From Paramecium sonneborni (taxonomy: Eukaryota > Ciliophora > Oligohymenophorea > Peniculida > Parameciidae), in NCBI GenBank assembly GCA_905182985.1, contig CAJJDN010000082.1:392878-456877 (forward strand): a stretch of DNA of 64,000 nt, in the 5' to 3' direction. The notes beneath the pieces were generated by a model. The model was not told where the DNA came from. It made no database searches and saw only the letters and a list, made by a program, of their open reading frames with translations. The position numbers and the translations under genes were made by a program. This document shows, in pieces, positions 11,636 through 23,693 of this stretch; within the stretch, counting starts at the first letter, position 1; every line of letters starts with the position of its first letter.

Positions 11636-12566
11636 ATGGAATCGAAAGAAAAAATCCACTCTTGCTTGAACATCCTAAAAAGATTGCCACCAACTTAAAT
11701 CTAAAAGAATGCAGCAGCATTAGTATCTTTAATTCCAGATTATGCAGAAGAATTATACTAAAAGATAGATAAACCTTTAGGTATAAAAGAAATGACATTT
11801 AGATATTGGACAAGATGAAAGAGGCAATCAATTTATTTAATCGGAGTTCAATAGAGATGGAGACTCATTTAGATCTCCTTAAAATAATCAATACTATCCG
11901 CCAATTGATGATGCAGTTTATCCTTCTGAACAATTACGTAAATTAGAACTTAAAGCCAACGCAGTATTTGATGAATATAGAAGATTGTACTTATATTCTG
12001 ATATATCCAAAGATATTATGAAGGAGGATTATCATCATGTTATTTTTGGGATAAGGATGATGGTGGATTTGCTACTGCTTGGTTGATTAGGAAAAATGTA
12101 GAAAAAACTAAGGGAATCGAAGAAGGATCTTGGAGTTCTATTAATGTCATCGATGTTAAGACTGATGGCAAGTCTAAATGGACTTATAAGATAACTACTT
12201 CAGTTGTTTTAGAAATGAATATCTCATCAAACCAAGATGTTGGCAAATTTAATATTACAGGCACATTGACCAAATAGGTACTCTTTATGGGCATTTTATT
12301 TAGAAAGAAGAATCCTTTGAGGCACCTGCTGGAGGTAAAGATATAGAGTTGTTCCACATTATGAAAATTGGAACTTTAGTCGAAGATGTTGAAAGTTATC
12401 TCCGTTCATAATTGGATAGTGTTTATTTTGGAAAAACCAGAGATGTAATATCTTTGTTTATCTATTTTTATAGATAGTATTCTAAACACGTTTTAGCGAA
12501 GGAGAAAAACAATCTATCCAATAAAGATAGGGATTGGCAGGAGAATTTAAATAGAAATATGGATGA
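11636..12566 (+). CDS. F-actin-capping protein subunit beta (CapZ beta)
   Basis: About 275 residues, the usual family length, after four introns of 22-29 nt. One, 11987-12012, ends in AAG and is needed to restore LYYEGGLSSCYFWD. Other family landmarks: LPDYAEELYQKIDKPL-like start, FNRDGDSFRSP, YYPPIDDAVYPSEQLRKLE, KDDGGFATAWLIRK, WDSINVI-like block, and C-terminal DSVYFGKTRDIV. With the alpha subunit it caps barbed ends of actin filaments. The alpha subunit is not in this window. Only 13 bp separate it from the CPBP stop. Stop TGA 12564-12566. Confidence 0.96.
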
Positions 12567-13091
12567 TTAATTGAATTCAATAAAGAATTTTATTAAAAAT
12601 AATATAAAACCATTCCTTTTAACCTCTTCAATATTTAATATCACTGGCTATCGTTACATGTATTACACAGCCTATTAAAACAAAAGAAAATTGCAAATTA
12701 AAATAAAAATGAAGTAGAATTTAAAGACAATACTAGATTTTGGATTAAGTTATGGATTCAATGCTAATCAGATAGTTCTAGATCGATTAGATTAGAATTT
12801 AGAGATTTAATATTTATGAAGTTTGAATGCTTGGAGTGCATTTAGTAAGCGATATAATCAAATTTTAATATTCTCAATTTACTAAGCCTTGCATTCCCAT
12901 ATTCCTCTAATCTACTGGGCATATTGATTAAAGGATATACATAAGCTAGAATAAGTGTTCATTGAAGATTTAGATGTTGATAATTTTCCTTTTTTTATTA
13001 ATGGTATCTCATTATGACCTAAAATAAATGTCAGAACCAAAAGTAACAAAGATTTAAATGACAATTGAAATGAAATTTTATATATAAATAA
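12567..13091. other. 525 bp without a supportable gene
   Basis: Frame 1 reads from 12559 with TGAs at 12817 and 12925 and ends at 13015. At this base composition two TGAs in 150 codons is about what chance gives. No domain is recognised on either strand. Confidence 0.5.
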
Positions 13092-14139
13092 TCAATACAA
13101 TTCAGCGATAAAGCTCAAGTCTCCTTAAATACTGTCTCTTTGTGAATCAACTGAATTTCTGGATTAGGCCTCTTGAGTATTTTAGCTAAGATTTAAATTT
13201 TATTATTGATTCAATGCCAATTCAACTGATAAGGTGTTTGATTTGTTTGTGAAACAATAACGAGTGAAAGATTCCCTTACTTAAGGTGTGAAACCATAAC
13301 CAATATAGTTAAAAAAGCCCATCAATCCAGATAGTGCCTTTGATAGGTAGAGCAGCCAAATCTATTATTATTAGGAAATTTCCTCATAAGTTCTATTAAA
13401 TGCTGTAAATATCCAACAAATAATTAATATTAATGGATAGGATATCATCTTATATATAAATTTTGTTTATTATTCAGATATTCCATATAATTTACAAATT
13501 ATTATAATGTAAATAATTGAGTTGTACAAGATGATCACAATCAATGGAATATAGAAATTAATATATCTTATTATGGTACTTCTATAAGAATTATCAATCT
13601 AATATTGCTATAATTTAATTACATTATCCTCTTTGATCCAACAACTAATTCCCGCAAGACCATAATCATGAGTAAAAAATGGATAGATTGAAATAGAGAA
13701 TGGGATGCAGAATCCAAAAAATAAATATCCATATAGACTTAAAGCTTCCTCTTTTTGATTGTTAACGCATGATTAATATAGGATAAATGCTATAATAGCA
13801 GTCCATCTTTTAATAAATAATGGGTACATTATCGATGATAATTAGGATGCATTGATAAAATAGGATTAAAGTAAACATAATGTATTATTACTATCTTCGA
13901 AATCATCTGTTACAAATAACATGTTAGATAAAGCTAAAATGAGATCAGATATATTTAGAAAAAGCACAATTCGAAATGCAAATGTTTATAGTTCTTTAAA
14001 TCTATTAATTTAACAATCTGTACTTAAAATAAGTCAGTATCATTAAAGTTGCTCCTAAAGCGCTTAGAGTGTTGGTAACCAAGATGATTTATATGACGAC
14101 TCTTTCATTGTGTTTGATAGTATCGTCAACCTCTGCCAT
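13092..14139 (-). CDS. cAMP-receptor-like seven-transmembrane GPCR
   Basis: About 341 residues with one 22-nt intron. Seven hydrophobic segments are separated by short loops. TM1 lies after MAEVDDTIKHNERVV; loop motif FRIVLFLNISDLILALSNML follows; TM3 begins after a conserved Cys (LCLLQSYFINASQLSS); an extracellular CWIKE matches the Cys that pairs with TM3; TM7 is YLSKALSGLMGFFNYIGYG. These are the features of Dictyostelium cAR-like (class E) receptors, which occur in ciliates. A Ser/Gln-rich cytoplasmic tail of about 60 residues follows. The ligand is unknown. Stop TGA complement at 13092-13094. Confidence 0.85.
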
Positions 14140-14225
14140 TGAAATAATATTAATAATAAATAGATAAAAAGGGGTTAGAGAATATATATAATACGTTTTT
14201 TAAAATCTCTAAAATAACTAACTAA

Positions 14226-14481
14226 TCAAGGATCTAAGTAGCATTTTGTATTTTTGCATTCTTTATTTACTCCAGCGCATAGTTTCTAACACCTCTCTTG
14301 AGTGAGTAACGATTATCGCAATTATGTTTATGCACATGAGTAAATGCATCCATTTACTTGTTTATCACATTTTGCCTAACACTCAGTCACCTTAGTTACA
14401 ACACCTTTTATATTCAAATTTTATACCAAAAGCTCCTTGTGCAAGTAACACTAAAAATATGAAAATTAACTTTATATTCAT
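14226..14481 (-). CDS. Small secreted cysteine-rich protein
   Basis: 77 residues after removal of a 22-nt intron at 14405-14426 that ends in AAG. The signal peptide (MNIKLIFIFLVLLAQGAFG) is followed by a short domain with eight cysteines (TECQAKCDKQVNGCIYSC...RCQKLCAGVNKECKNTKCYL). Without splicing the frame ends early at a TGA, so the intron is well supported. No family named. It starts 28 bp from the start of the divergent RRS1 gene. Confidence 0.75.
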
Positions 14482-14509
14482 TTTATTTATTATTTATTTA
14501 AGTCCTAAA
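14482..14509. promoter_or_regulatory. 28-bp divergent intergenic region
   Basis: All the sequence between the start codons of the Cys-rich gene (minus) and RRS1 (plus). It is A/T only apart from a few bases. Both promoters and 5' leaders must fit here or lie inside the coding regions. Confidence 0.6.
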
Positions 14510-15042
14510 ATGACCTCAAATATTAACACATTATTTGATAAACCTAAACTTACTTTAACTGCTTTAGATTCAATAGAACAATATGATTTTGATATTATAG
14601 CAGATAAAGTTTCAGAATAACTTAAATATGTGTCTTAAAGATTAATTGAGGGTAAATAAGAAACAGATCTTCCTTACGATAAAGAAAATATTATTTTACC
14701 TAGATAGCAGACATATATTTAGAAAGTTAAGGATAGTAAATTTGCTAAAAAGAAAAAAAAGTATATTGTCCATAATTTAAAATTATTAGTCGAATGGTTT
14801 GGGATGAAAATAAAAAGGATTGGGCTTTGAGAAAATTAAAAAAGAGAGATTCTATAATTCCCCCTATTATTGAAGCTACCAAGTCTGATGCTTATGAAGT
14901 ATAAAACTATATTAAATATTAGGATGTCTTTAGGAAAAAAGAAATCGAACATGAACTTAAGAAATCAAAGAAACAATTAAGATAAGTGTAAAAAGATAAA
15001 CAAAAATAGAAGAAACTTTAGACCATTAAGAAATAACTCTGA
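14510..15042 (+). CDS. RRS1: Ribosome biogenesis regulatory protein RRS1
   Basis: 167 residues with one 29-nt intron. The family core is seen after splicing: KFAKKKKNRMVWDENKKDWALRKL, then DAYEVQNYIKYQDVFRKKEIEHELKK with a basic tail. Rrs1 works with Rpf2 to bring the 5S RNP into pre-60S ribosomes in the nucleolus. The length is near that of the conserved part in other eukaryotes; the C-terminal extension is short. Stop TGA 15040-15042. Confidence 0.9.
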
Positions 15043-15330
15043 TTGTTTATAATATATCGAAACCCTCAAATTAATCATTTAAGAATTATATTTTAAGAGA
15101 AAAACTACTAGATCTGTATATAATTTTAAATAATTATATGAAAATATAATTCCATATTTTTGCTGTTTAATTAAATTCACAAAATAACTATGATTCATAG
15201 TAATTATTGTTTAAATAAAAAGAATATAGTTTTTAATGAGACTTCATGAATTCTTGCTTTATATAATTATTTTTTATTTATAAGGTGTAATGAGAAGTTG
15301 TTTAAGATTAATTATAATTATAATTTCTTA

Positions 15331-15615
15331 ATGCTTAGCGTTATAGGAACCTTTTTTTGTTTGCTCTGTGGATCACGCAAAGAACGAAAACTGTTGATGC
15401 TAACAATTCAAGACTAAAATAATAGAACGTATTATATTAAAGCTAAGCCCAATATGAAAATTGAAGAAGTAAAATCCAAATGTGGTATTGAATCAGAGAG
15501 ATCTTCACTATTTCTCGAAAAAAAATTGCTTGATAATGATGCAGAGTTAAATTAGTATGAAATAAATACAGATACTTATTTAACTTTATTATTACATGAA
15601 GAAATCGAGACATGA
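15331..15615 (+). CDS. Small ubiquitin-like domain protein
   Basis: 94 residues, intronless. The short hydrophobic, Cys-containing head (MLSVIGTFFCLLCGSRKERK) is followed by a ubiquitin-like beta-grasp segment: MLTIQDQNNRTYYIKAKPNMKI, EEVKSKCGIE, and a closing DTYLTLLLHEE. The end is ET, not GlyGly, so it is unlikely to be conjugated. The two Cys in the head could be palmitoylated (inference). An upstream in-frame-like stretch from 15237 is not needed. Confidence 0.65.
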
Positions 15616-15661
15616 AATCAGTTATTTTCATTTTTTTATAAACATTTATTAATATTTTATT

Positions 15662-16141
15662 ATGAGTAAAAATAATAACAATAATGCTCTGAGATCACAA
15701 ACTCCATTTATGAGTGAAAATCATCCACTAAATCCTTATGGTAATAACTTTATTGACCACCCCTATGAATCAAAAATATTTTATAAATTTAATTCTGTCA
15801 AACAATATGTTCATTTGGAAGAGGAGGATTAATTTAGAATTTCTAAATATTCAGCCTATTTTGCTTTTGGTCTAGGAGGGACATTATTAGGGACTATTGG
15901 AGTTTTTTAATTACTTTTAAAATATGTTTTTAAACCTTCATATACTAATACTTTTGAACATCTCAATTAATATAAGCATTTATATCTAGGATTATTTGTT
16001 GCTTCAAGTGTTACATTTATGTATACTTATTTAACAACTTTGTACATTAATAATGTATCAAGACCCTTACTCTATAAATATTTAGATGAAGCAAAAAAAA
16101 ATGGGTTCTAAGATTATGAAATTAGTTTCAAATAATAATGA
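15662..16141 (+). CDS. Hypothetical two-transmembrane protein
   Basis: 159 residues, intronless. A polar Asn-rich head of about 65 residues is followed by two hydrophobic segments (AYFAFGLGGTLLGTIGVFQLLL and LYLGLFVASSVTFMYTYL) and a short basic tail. No family recognised; the small two-helix form would suit a mitochondrial or ER accessory subunit, which is a guess. It follows the ubiquitin-like gene by 46 bp. Confidence 0.7.
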
Positions 16142-16368
16142 TAGAGTTCTATTTATGTGTTTATTAGACAAATTCATAAAATATAATATATTAGCTCCTT
16201 GTACATGATATTTAGAAAATTAATTATTTTACTGCTATTTTCAAAAAGTGCAGTATTTCTATATTCTGAATTTTATACTGGTATTAGGAGCTATTTTCCA
16301 AACTAGTTTATATATTATATTAAAATTTTATAAATGAAAATATATTTCAATTAAATACTTAATAATAA

Positions 16369-16770
16369 ATGGGCATATGTAAATCTAAACCCTCAAAAAA
16401 CTCTTAACCTTAATTTTAATCCTCTCCTACAGTCTGCATAACTCCAATCATAAATCAAAAAAATAAAAATAAAAAGCAAAACCAAAAACCAAAAAAAATT
16501 ACATTTTATGAAGAAGTAATTATACAAAAAGAAGAGCTATCAAATCAAAAAAGCTATTCTCCTCCACCAAAGCTTTGTTTTTGTAGTAGCAATTAAAGTT
16601 CTAATAAAGATTTTTTATTGGGATTGATGAGGATACCAAAAGAAAGATAGAATTAAGTAGCCTAAGCAATATAAAGCAAGCAAACGCTGTTTGGGAAAAC
16701 ACTAAGATTTTCAAATTCAACGAAAAAAGGACAAAGAGATGGATTTAAGGATTCACCATTAAGATAATGA
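16369..16770 (+). CDS. Hypothetical acylated basic protein
   Basis: 133 residues, intronless. It begins MGICKSKPSK: Gly2 with a small residue at position 6 fits N-myristoylation and Cys4 fits palmitoylation. The rest is Lys/Gln/Ser-rich and probably disordered, with a CFCSSN patch. No domain. Likely a membrane-attached regulator or substrate (inference). Confidence 0.65.
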
Positions 16771-17067
16771 AATTAATGTAATAAACATTGTTATTCTAAT
16801 TGTATCGATCAAAATTATGGTATTCTATTACAATATTTTTCGAATATAATTAAAATATTTCCTCCATACTGAAAAAAATAAAATTTAAGTTGTTGATTTT
16901 TAAAAAGAAAAGACATTAAATTTTTTAAATTTATAGAAGCTATAACAAAAAGTAAACATCCTTTATAATTTGTAACTTAAAAAGATAATATTTTTCTATT
17001 GATAATGTATGTTTTTAAATGTTTTAATTATATACTATATTAAGATTATTTGATCAAGAAAGACTTG
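16771..17067. other. AT-rich intergenic region
   Basis: 297 bp between convergent genes; no gene or RNA seen. Confidence 0.6.
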
Positions 17068-18884
17068 TCAGCTGTTCGACAATAATAGTTTTTTGTAACT
17101 TACTTGGTTGAGCCTCTTAAAGACTATATTACATTCCTTCGTTATCTGATCCTCTTAATCTTATTTAATTTGATATTAATTTTTAATAGTTGGATTAAGT
17201 TGATGCTTCTTCATTTTATTTCTATTTTGTATTTTATGACTAAATTAATAGATAAAAACTTTTACATGTGCCTTTTTTCTCTTAGTCTTATTCTTCTTCT
17301 CTTTAATATTATTTTCTACAATTACTTTATTCAAAGAATCATGTAAGTTTTGCATAGCATGTTGTTTTTCGATTCTTGAACATATTCTTTCGCTCATTTG
17401 CTGCCAATTAGTGGTAAAAGTTAAAATTAAATATAAAATAGCCAAAAGTGCATTAACAAGGCTAAAAGATAGCCAGATTCCATAAACTTTTAATCCTAAA
17501 CCAAAACCACAAGCAAAATATAAAAATAATGGTATTCCTATTAAATAATACACCAAAAGTGTAGAGTAAGTTACAAAATCTTTTCGATCAATTCCTTTAA
17601 GAATTCCAGTTAATGTCCCTTGTAGACCATCAATAACAAAAAAACCAAAAACAAAAATAGGATATACTTCTAACATTATGTCATTTATTTCTTATCTTCC
17701 TGCTGAATAAAAATTACACCAAATTTCTTTTATGAAAGTTAACCCAACCATAAAAATAGTGGTGAATCCGACAAATAAGACAACACCAACCAATGAATAT
17801 CTTTTGGCTCTTTATAAATTTCTAGCACCCATTTCATTTCCAACAAAAGTCATAAGAGCGAGTGATAATGACATAGGAAATCTATAATAAAATGTTGAAG
17901 TATTTGATAAAGCCATTTAGGCATTTAATTCATCAGATCCAAATCCAACAGCAATAAAGGTAAGTAAAAAAAAAACAAAAAAATCAGCATATATATGTGC
18001 AATTATTGGAAATGACTCTTTTAAAAAGCTTTTAAAAATATTCTTTTATCTCTTAAATGAAAATTTAAATCTGTAATTTGAAAATACTTATCTTCGATAT
18101 CTGGTACAAATGATTAAAAAAATACAAAGAATAAAATTAAGAACTTCAGTGCATATGATGGCTAAACCTGCTCCTGGTATTCCTCCACCAATATCCAGAT
18201 AATTAATGAATAACTCACACCAGAATAGATGAATAATGGCTGTAAATAATTAAATATACATGAAGACAGCGAAGATCTAATATTCAAAAAGAAATGCTAT
18301 ACTTTATTTGAAATCATGAAACTTTTGATGCATTCATATAGAATGGCAAAGAGAGTTGAAGGGAGTAAATAGTATAGATAAATTTATGAGGCGTCTGATG
18401 TAGCTTCCCTATCTTTTTCATTTATTGTCAAAGCAATGATAGGTTTAATCAGGATCAGAATTGCTATTAATTTCTTAAGAAAGTACCTGAGAAGGGGATA
18501 AAGTATAACAAATGTATGAGAATAGTTAATGTAAAATATGTTTATGCTAGTTTTGGTTTGTTTGCTCCTAAGGCTTGAGCAGAATGAACATTAAGAGATT
18601 GATTGGTTCCTATGAGAATTAGATGAAGGATTACCAAAAGCCATAGGAATCAATAACACGTTTACAATAGTATAGGCAAATCCTAATCCTGAGACAGAAC
18701 ATGGCTCATTATGTTATGCTATATAATGTAAACTAATCCCAAAAACCACATCTAGACATACATATCCAATAACAGTGTAAAAGGTTGAGAACAATAAGTC
18801 TGTAAAGACATTAGTGGGATTGCGGGTAGGAGCTTGATTTGGATTATCTTTGCTGATGATTGAAGATCCGTGAGGTTGGCTCAT
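17068..18884 (-). CDS. MATE-family multidrug/toxin extrusion transporter
   Basis: Roughly 550 residues in several exons. The frame switches repeatedly and is rejoined by 23-25-nt introns; for example splicing one gives MAFGTNQSLNVHSAQALGANKP, the hallmark MATE motif with the conserved Gln-x-x-Gly-Ala region. About 12 hydrophobic segments. The second half has IFVFGFFVIDGLQGTLTGILKG, the matching motif of the C-terminal repeat. The start is chosen at MSQPHGSSIIS, 64 bp from the divergent kinase start. The C-terminal tail is basic and Asn/Gln-rich, ending at the TGA complement 17068-17070. Function: proton- or sodium-coupled export of organic cations. Some exon joints were not resolved. Confidence 0.87.
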
Positions 18885-18948
18885 TTTTAATTAAAATGTA
18901 AAGACCTTAAAAATAAATAAATAATTTAAAACTTTAATGATAGAAATC

Positions 18949-20303
18949 ATGTTATCACCAAAAATTTTGTAGTCATCGAATAAATCCTCTCCCAAAAAAA
19001 TCATAAATGATTTTGAATATCATTTAAAAGATTGCCTAGGTTAAGGGGAGTACAGTTCTGTATTTAAAGGCCTAGACAGAAGATCTGGATAAGAGGTAGC
19101 AATAAAGGTAACTAAGCTTATCATTATACAAATTAGGTTATTGAGAATTCGAGATTGAATTCTAATTTCTCAAGACAAATGTTGAGCAATGAAATCGAAT
19201 CATTAAAAAAGCTCAATTCTCCTTACATCTTGTAATATCTCAACTACATTTACACTCCTAATAATCAGTATATCATAACTGAATACTGCAATGAGGGAGA
19301 ATTGCGATTTGTCAAGAATCGATCAGATTAACAATTGTTAAGGATTTTCCATTAATTACTGTAGGCATTAAAAGAACTAAAAAGCAAGAGTAACTATTAT
19401 TTAAAATCAATAGATATCATTCATAGAGACATCAAACCTCCAAATATTATGATGCATAATTCTGTATCTAAACTTGCTGATTTTGGTTTTAGTGTTAATA
19501 TGAATTCTTTGGAGTTATAAAAATCATCATTTGGTACACCCCTTTACATGGCACCCGAATCATTACTTAATGATATGTACAGCTTTTAGTCTGATGTCTG
19601 GTCTGTTGGAATTACTATGTATGAACTCATTTATGGAAATATTCCCTTCTATCATGAAAAAGAATCAGAATTAAAAAAGATTATACAAAATTATGTCAAT
19701 AATCCTATCTTAAGAATTCCATAATCAATATTCATTCCTTTACTTTAAGGCATGCTTGATCCAAATCCTAAAACTAGATTTACTGTCGAAAAATTATTAT
19801 CGATGATTTCAACCGATTAAAATACTTAAAATATTTCCTACTCATAATTCAACTTTTTAAGCACTCTAGCCTAAAATTTATAAAATTTTGAGATAAAGGT
19901 TGATGATGTGTGTATTCGTTGGGCAATTTTGAGGATTCTTTCAACCAAATTCAAAATGAACGCTAATACTCAATCTTAAATTAATTAATCGATTAACTCT
20001 ATTCAAAATTCAACTAATTTCAATATGATTAGAGAATAAAAAATGATAGATCTAAAAAATTCAAAGTCAGATACATGTAATATTTTGAATGTATAATTTA
20101 GAATTTGTTCATACTCTTCGATAAATTTTGTAACAAAAAGTTCATTGTTAGCAATATAAACCAATTGTATAGGATTTACTCCAATGCGATGCAATTTTAT
20201 TTCACTTATTTTAATGAGACTGATTATTTTATTTTATTCATGTTTTCATTATATTAAAAAATACAATACTGTAATAATCAACTATTTAAAATAACTGAAT
20301 TGA
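18949..20303 (+). CDS. ULK/ATG1-like Ser/Thr protein kinase
   Basis: 433 residues with two introns (29 and 24 nt). The N-terminal kinase domain has the glycine loop GQGEYSSVFKG, Lys in EVAIKV, HRDIKPPNIMM, DFGFSVNM, GTPLYMAPESL and a C-lobe with DVWSVGITMYELIYG. The DFGF and GTPLYMAPE pattern is typical of ULK/ATG1 kinases. The C-terminal 170 residues are not conserved and have no recognised domain. It has the same layout as the kinase at 40050-41727, so the two are probably paralogues. In other organisms ATG1 starts autophagy; in ciliates the family is expanded, so a specific role is not claimed. Confidence 0.85.
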
Positions 20304-20406
20304 TTTTTTGTATTTCATATTTTAATAAAATTGTATAATTAGTAGCGAATTTTAGAGAGTTAACATTATAACTATCAGAAGAACATCTTATATAATTAAA
20401 AATATA

Positions 20407-21263
20407 TCAATTTTTGAGGGTTAATTTAAGTTTAAGATAGCCAGTTAGTTAATAATCTAAAATAGGCACTTTTAAATTCAAAATATCTTCTGGAATAAGT
20501 TCACAATCAAATTTCTGTAAATTATTTAGTGGTGATGGTTAAGATTCATCTTCTTCTTATATAATTTGGGGGGATAAAAGTGAAATTTTAGGATTTGAAA
20601 CAATAGAAATTAAGCTGGAAGAACCTTGAGGTTGCGATGTTTCTTAGAGCCTAGATGGATTTAAAATATTTAAATCTGATTTAGATTTAATAGTTTTGGT
20701 TGATTCTGCAATAATGCTCTCAGTCTTGTTAATAGGTTTGGTTTTGGAAGTTTGTTTTGAGTTTGATTTCTTAACTTAATTAGATTCAAGAGAAAGCAAA
20801 TTACTGTGTTATTAAATACTAACTTTAGATTTGGATGTGATATTAGATCTATTTGTCTTGTCATCACTCATTTAGGTTTTACAAATTTATTCATTCTTTT
20901 AGGAAGTATTGGATTTAGATGTAGCAGTAACTTGAGACTTAGTTTTATTTTCTTGAGGGATTTTGGCTTCTATAATACCACATTTATATTGTTCTAATGA
21001 AGAGAGGATAGATGGTTAGTGTCTATGAATGGAAGCATTAAATAGAATCTGAATTAAAAATGAATGGGTATACGTTTTCTAAATCCTTACCCTTAAAGGT
21101 TTAGAGAGAGAACCTTCCTCCAGGGTGATCATCTACAAAATGTGTTAGATCATAGACATTGTTACGATATGCAAACAGAAATCTTATTCAAAACTGGATA
21201 CTACCTATCAGATTTGGAACTTTCTTATTGCATCTAGGCTATTGAAGAGTACTTTTTTAACAT
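20407..21263 (-). CDS. Cytochrome b5 heme-binding domain protein with disordered tail
   Basis: 269 residues after two introns (22 nt ending AAG, 25 nt ending CAG). The first ~100 residues are a cytochrome b5 domain: NNVYDLTHFVDDHPGG carries the first axial His, and the second is in the ASIHRHQ stretch, followed by LEQYKCG. The rest is Ser/Thr/Lys/Gln-rich and probably disordered. There is no transmembrane segment, so it is soluble, unlike ER cytochrome b5. The redox partner is unknown. Confidence 0.78.
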
Positions 21264-21368
21264 AAAATATAAAATTAATAATAATCTCTTTGATTTAGCT
21301 TTTTTTTGTGATATTTTGATAAATTTATTTAGCATTTTTTTGTGTTTTGTAATAATTAATATTTAATA

Positions 21369-23665
21369 ATGAATGACTTATATGGAAGAAGTGCAAGCAT
21401 CATGGAATCTTAATAAAAATTAGAATTGTTTTTAAGTTGTCGTGGATTAGCTAATATGGATACATTTTCAAAAAGTGATCCCTTTGTAATAATGTATGTG
21501 AAAAGAAACAACTAATGGTCTGAAATTGGAAGAACAGAAATCATTCAAGATAATTTAAATCCAAACTTTGCAAAAACATTTATCATTGAATATTACTTTG
21601 AATGCTAATAGCCATTAAAGTTTGTATGTAATGATGATGATGGAAATGGAAAATTCGATGTATATTCATTATTTAAGAATTTTAGTTTATTGGAAGTGCT
21701 GAAACTACTTTAGCCAATATAGCTGGAGCAAGGGATTAGTTAGTTATGCTAAATTTAACCAATGGATAAAAGAAAAATGGAGTTTTGGTTATAAGAGCAG
21801 ATTAGGTGAGAATGATAAATGATAAAATAATCATGTAATTAAGTAAATTCTTATCATATTAACAATAGGTGCAAATAATATTCCTAATACAAGGTTTTTA
21901 CCTTGGCATTCAACATCCCCCTTTTTCAGACTTTATAGAACTAGAAAGGACACTAATTAATAACTTTTAGTCTATGAAAGTGAACCTATTAAAAGCAATT
22001 TAAAACCTTAATGGAAGAGAGTGGATATTCAATCTTAAAAATTATGCAATGGGGATTATCATATGCCAATAAGAGTTGAAATTTGGGATTATAGAACTTC
22101 AGGTAATCATGAACATATTTGTTCAACTGAATTTTCAGTAAATGAACTAAATGGGTAATAATAAGCTAAGAAAATACTATAAGATAAAAATAAAAAATAA
22201 TCTGGGTTTCTAATTTTCAATGAAGTAATTTATATTAATAATAAATTATATTATAGTTCAAATTAATTGAAAAACCAAGTTTCATGGATTATTTGTAGAG
22301 TGGAACATAAATAAATTTAGTAGCTGCAATTGATTTCACAGCCTCAAATTAATCACCAAAGAATCCAAGTTCTCTACATTATATTGATGACTCATATCAT
22401 AGACTAAATTAATATCAATAAGCATTATTGGCTGTAGGAGAAATATTATTGAATTATGATCATGATAAAAAGGTTCCAATATTTGGTTTTGGATGTAAAC
22501 CAAGATTGCATAATTTGAATAGTACTTAAACACTACATTGTTTCCCATTAAATGGTAATCCTTAAGATCCAGAAGTATATCAGATGGATGGAATTATGCA
22601 AGCGTATAATTATGCAGTTAGGAATGTGTAATTCGATGGTCCAACCTATTTTAATCCAATTATTTAAGAATCAATGAAAATTGCCTAAGCATGTAAAGAT
22701 ATGGCTAGCAGTACATATTTTGTATTATTTATATTAACTGATGGAGAAATTCATGATATGAAAGTATTAATATCTTATATATTATAGTAAACTATTGATT
22801 CTATTGTAGCATCATCACATTTACCATTATCAATTATTATTGTTGGAGTTGGAGATGCAGATTTCACTAATATGTCTATATTGGATGATGATGACGGTAA
22901 TCTCCATGATTCTTTTGGTAGAAGAACTCAAAGAGATTTAGTCTAATTTGTTCCTTTTAATCAATTTAAAAGTAATCCAGAATTATTGGCTAAAAATGTT
23001 TTACAAGAATTACCAGATTAATTAGTTGATTACATGCTTTTGATTGGTAAAAAGCCTGGACCCAAAAATTGTATTAAATTAATAATAATTATTATTTAGT
23101 CATTAACTTAGGATAATTTGATATTAATTAATATTCATAATAGTATGGAATTCAATAGTAATAATAGATCATGTAACCTACTTAGCCATTATAATAATAA
23201 TCAGTACCTTAGATACCTTAATAGTCATTTTAAAACATACCTCCCCCATCATAATATTAATAACCTCCCCCATTTGTTTAATAATAATAAGGATACCCTC
23301 CACAACCTTAATAATTTAATTAATTTCCTGCTTAATAACCACCAGTTTATCCGTCATAATAGCCATAAGTCTATCCCCAACAATAATAAATTTATTAACC
23401 TCCTAATTATTAGTAATAACAATAAGTTTATCCTCCTTAATAAACTGCTTTCTAAAACAAATTTGTTTAAGGCCTTGCAAATACTAATTTTTTAGGATAA
23501 CATATTAATGATGCTTAATAATAGTAAATGAATCAATAATTACCTTAATTCTAATATCCACCTTAAGAGGATAATAATCAGATTGGTATGCAACCCTAAC
23601 CAAACTTATATTAATAACCGAAACAGCCTCCTCCTTATGTACCTGACAATCCTTATGGATTATGA
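21369..23665 (+). CDS. Copine with Gln/Pro-rich C-terminal tail
   Basis: 719 residues in six exons (introns 24-32 nt). C2A is near residues 15-125 ([19 protein letters not shown]). C2B is near 145-255 ([30 protein letters not shown]). The copine/vWA domain is near 290-545, with the metal site DFTAS in [12 protein letters not shown] plus [23 protein letters not shown], and LTDGEIHD. The last ~175 residues are Gln/Pro/Tyr-rich with repeated YPPQ or YPQQ-type units, mostly TAA-coded. Copines bind phospholipid in response to calcium and recruit partners through the vWA domain. The tail probably acts as a low-complexity binding region (inference). Confidence 0.94.
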
Positions 23666-23693
23666 TAAATTTATTATATATTAAACATTATTA

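Noticed and set aside
12559..13017. Candidate gene between CapZ beta and the GPCR with UGA read as an amino acid
   Set aside because: Two TGAs in 150 codons is what chance predicts here, and no domain or homologous motif was seen.
20670..20997. Short ORFs on both strands at 20670-20997
   Set aside because: They are fragments or shadows of the cytochrome b5 protein tail, broken by standard-code TAA/TAG.
23118..23495. Asn/His/Leu-rich 125-codon ORF
   Set aside because: Wrong frame of the copine Gln/Pro tail; the spliced copine frame runs through it to TGA 23663.
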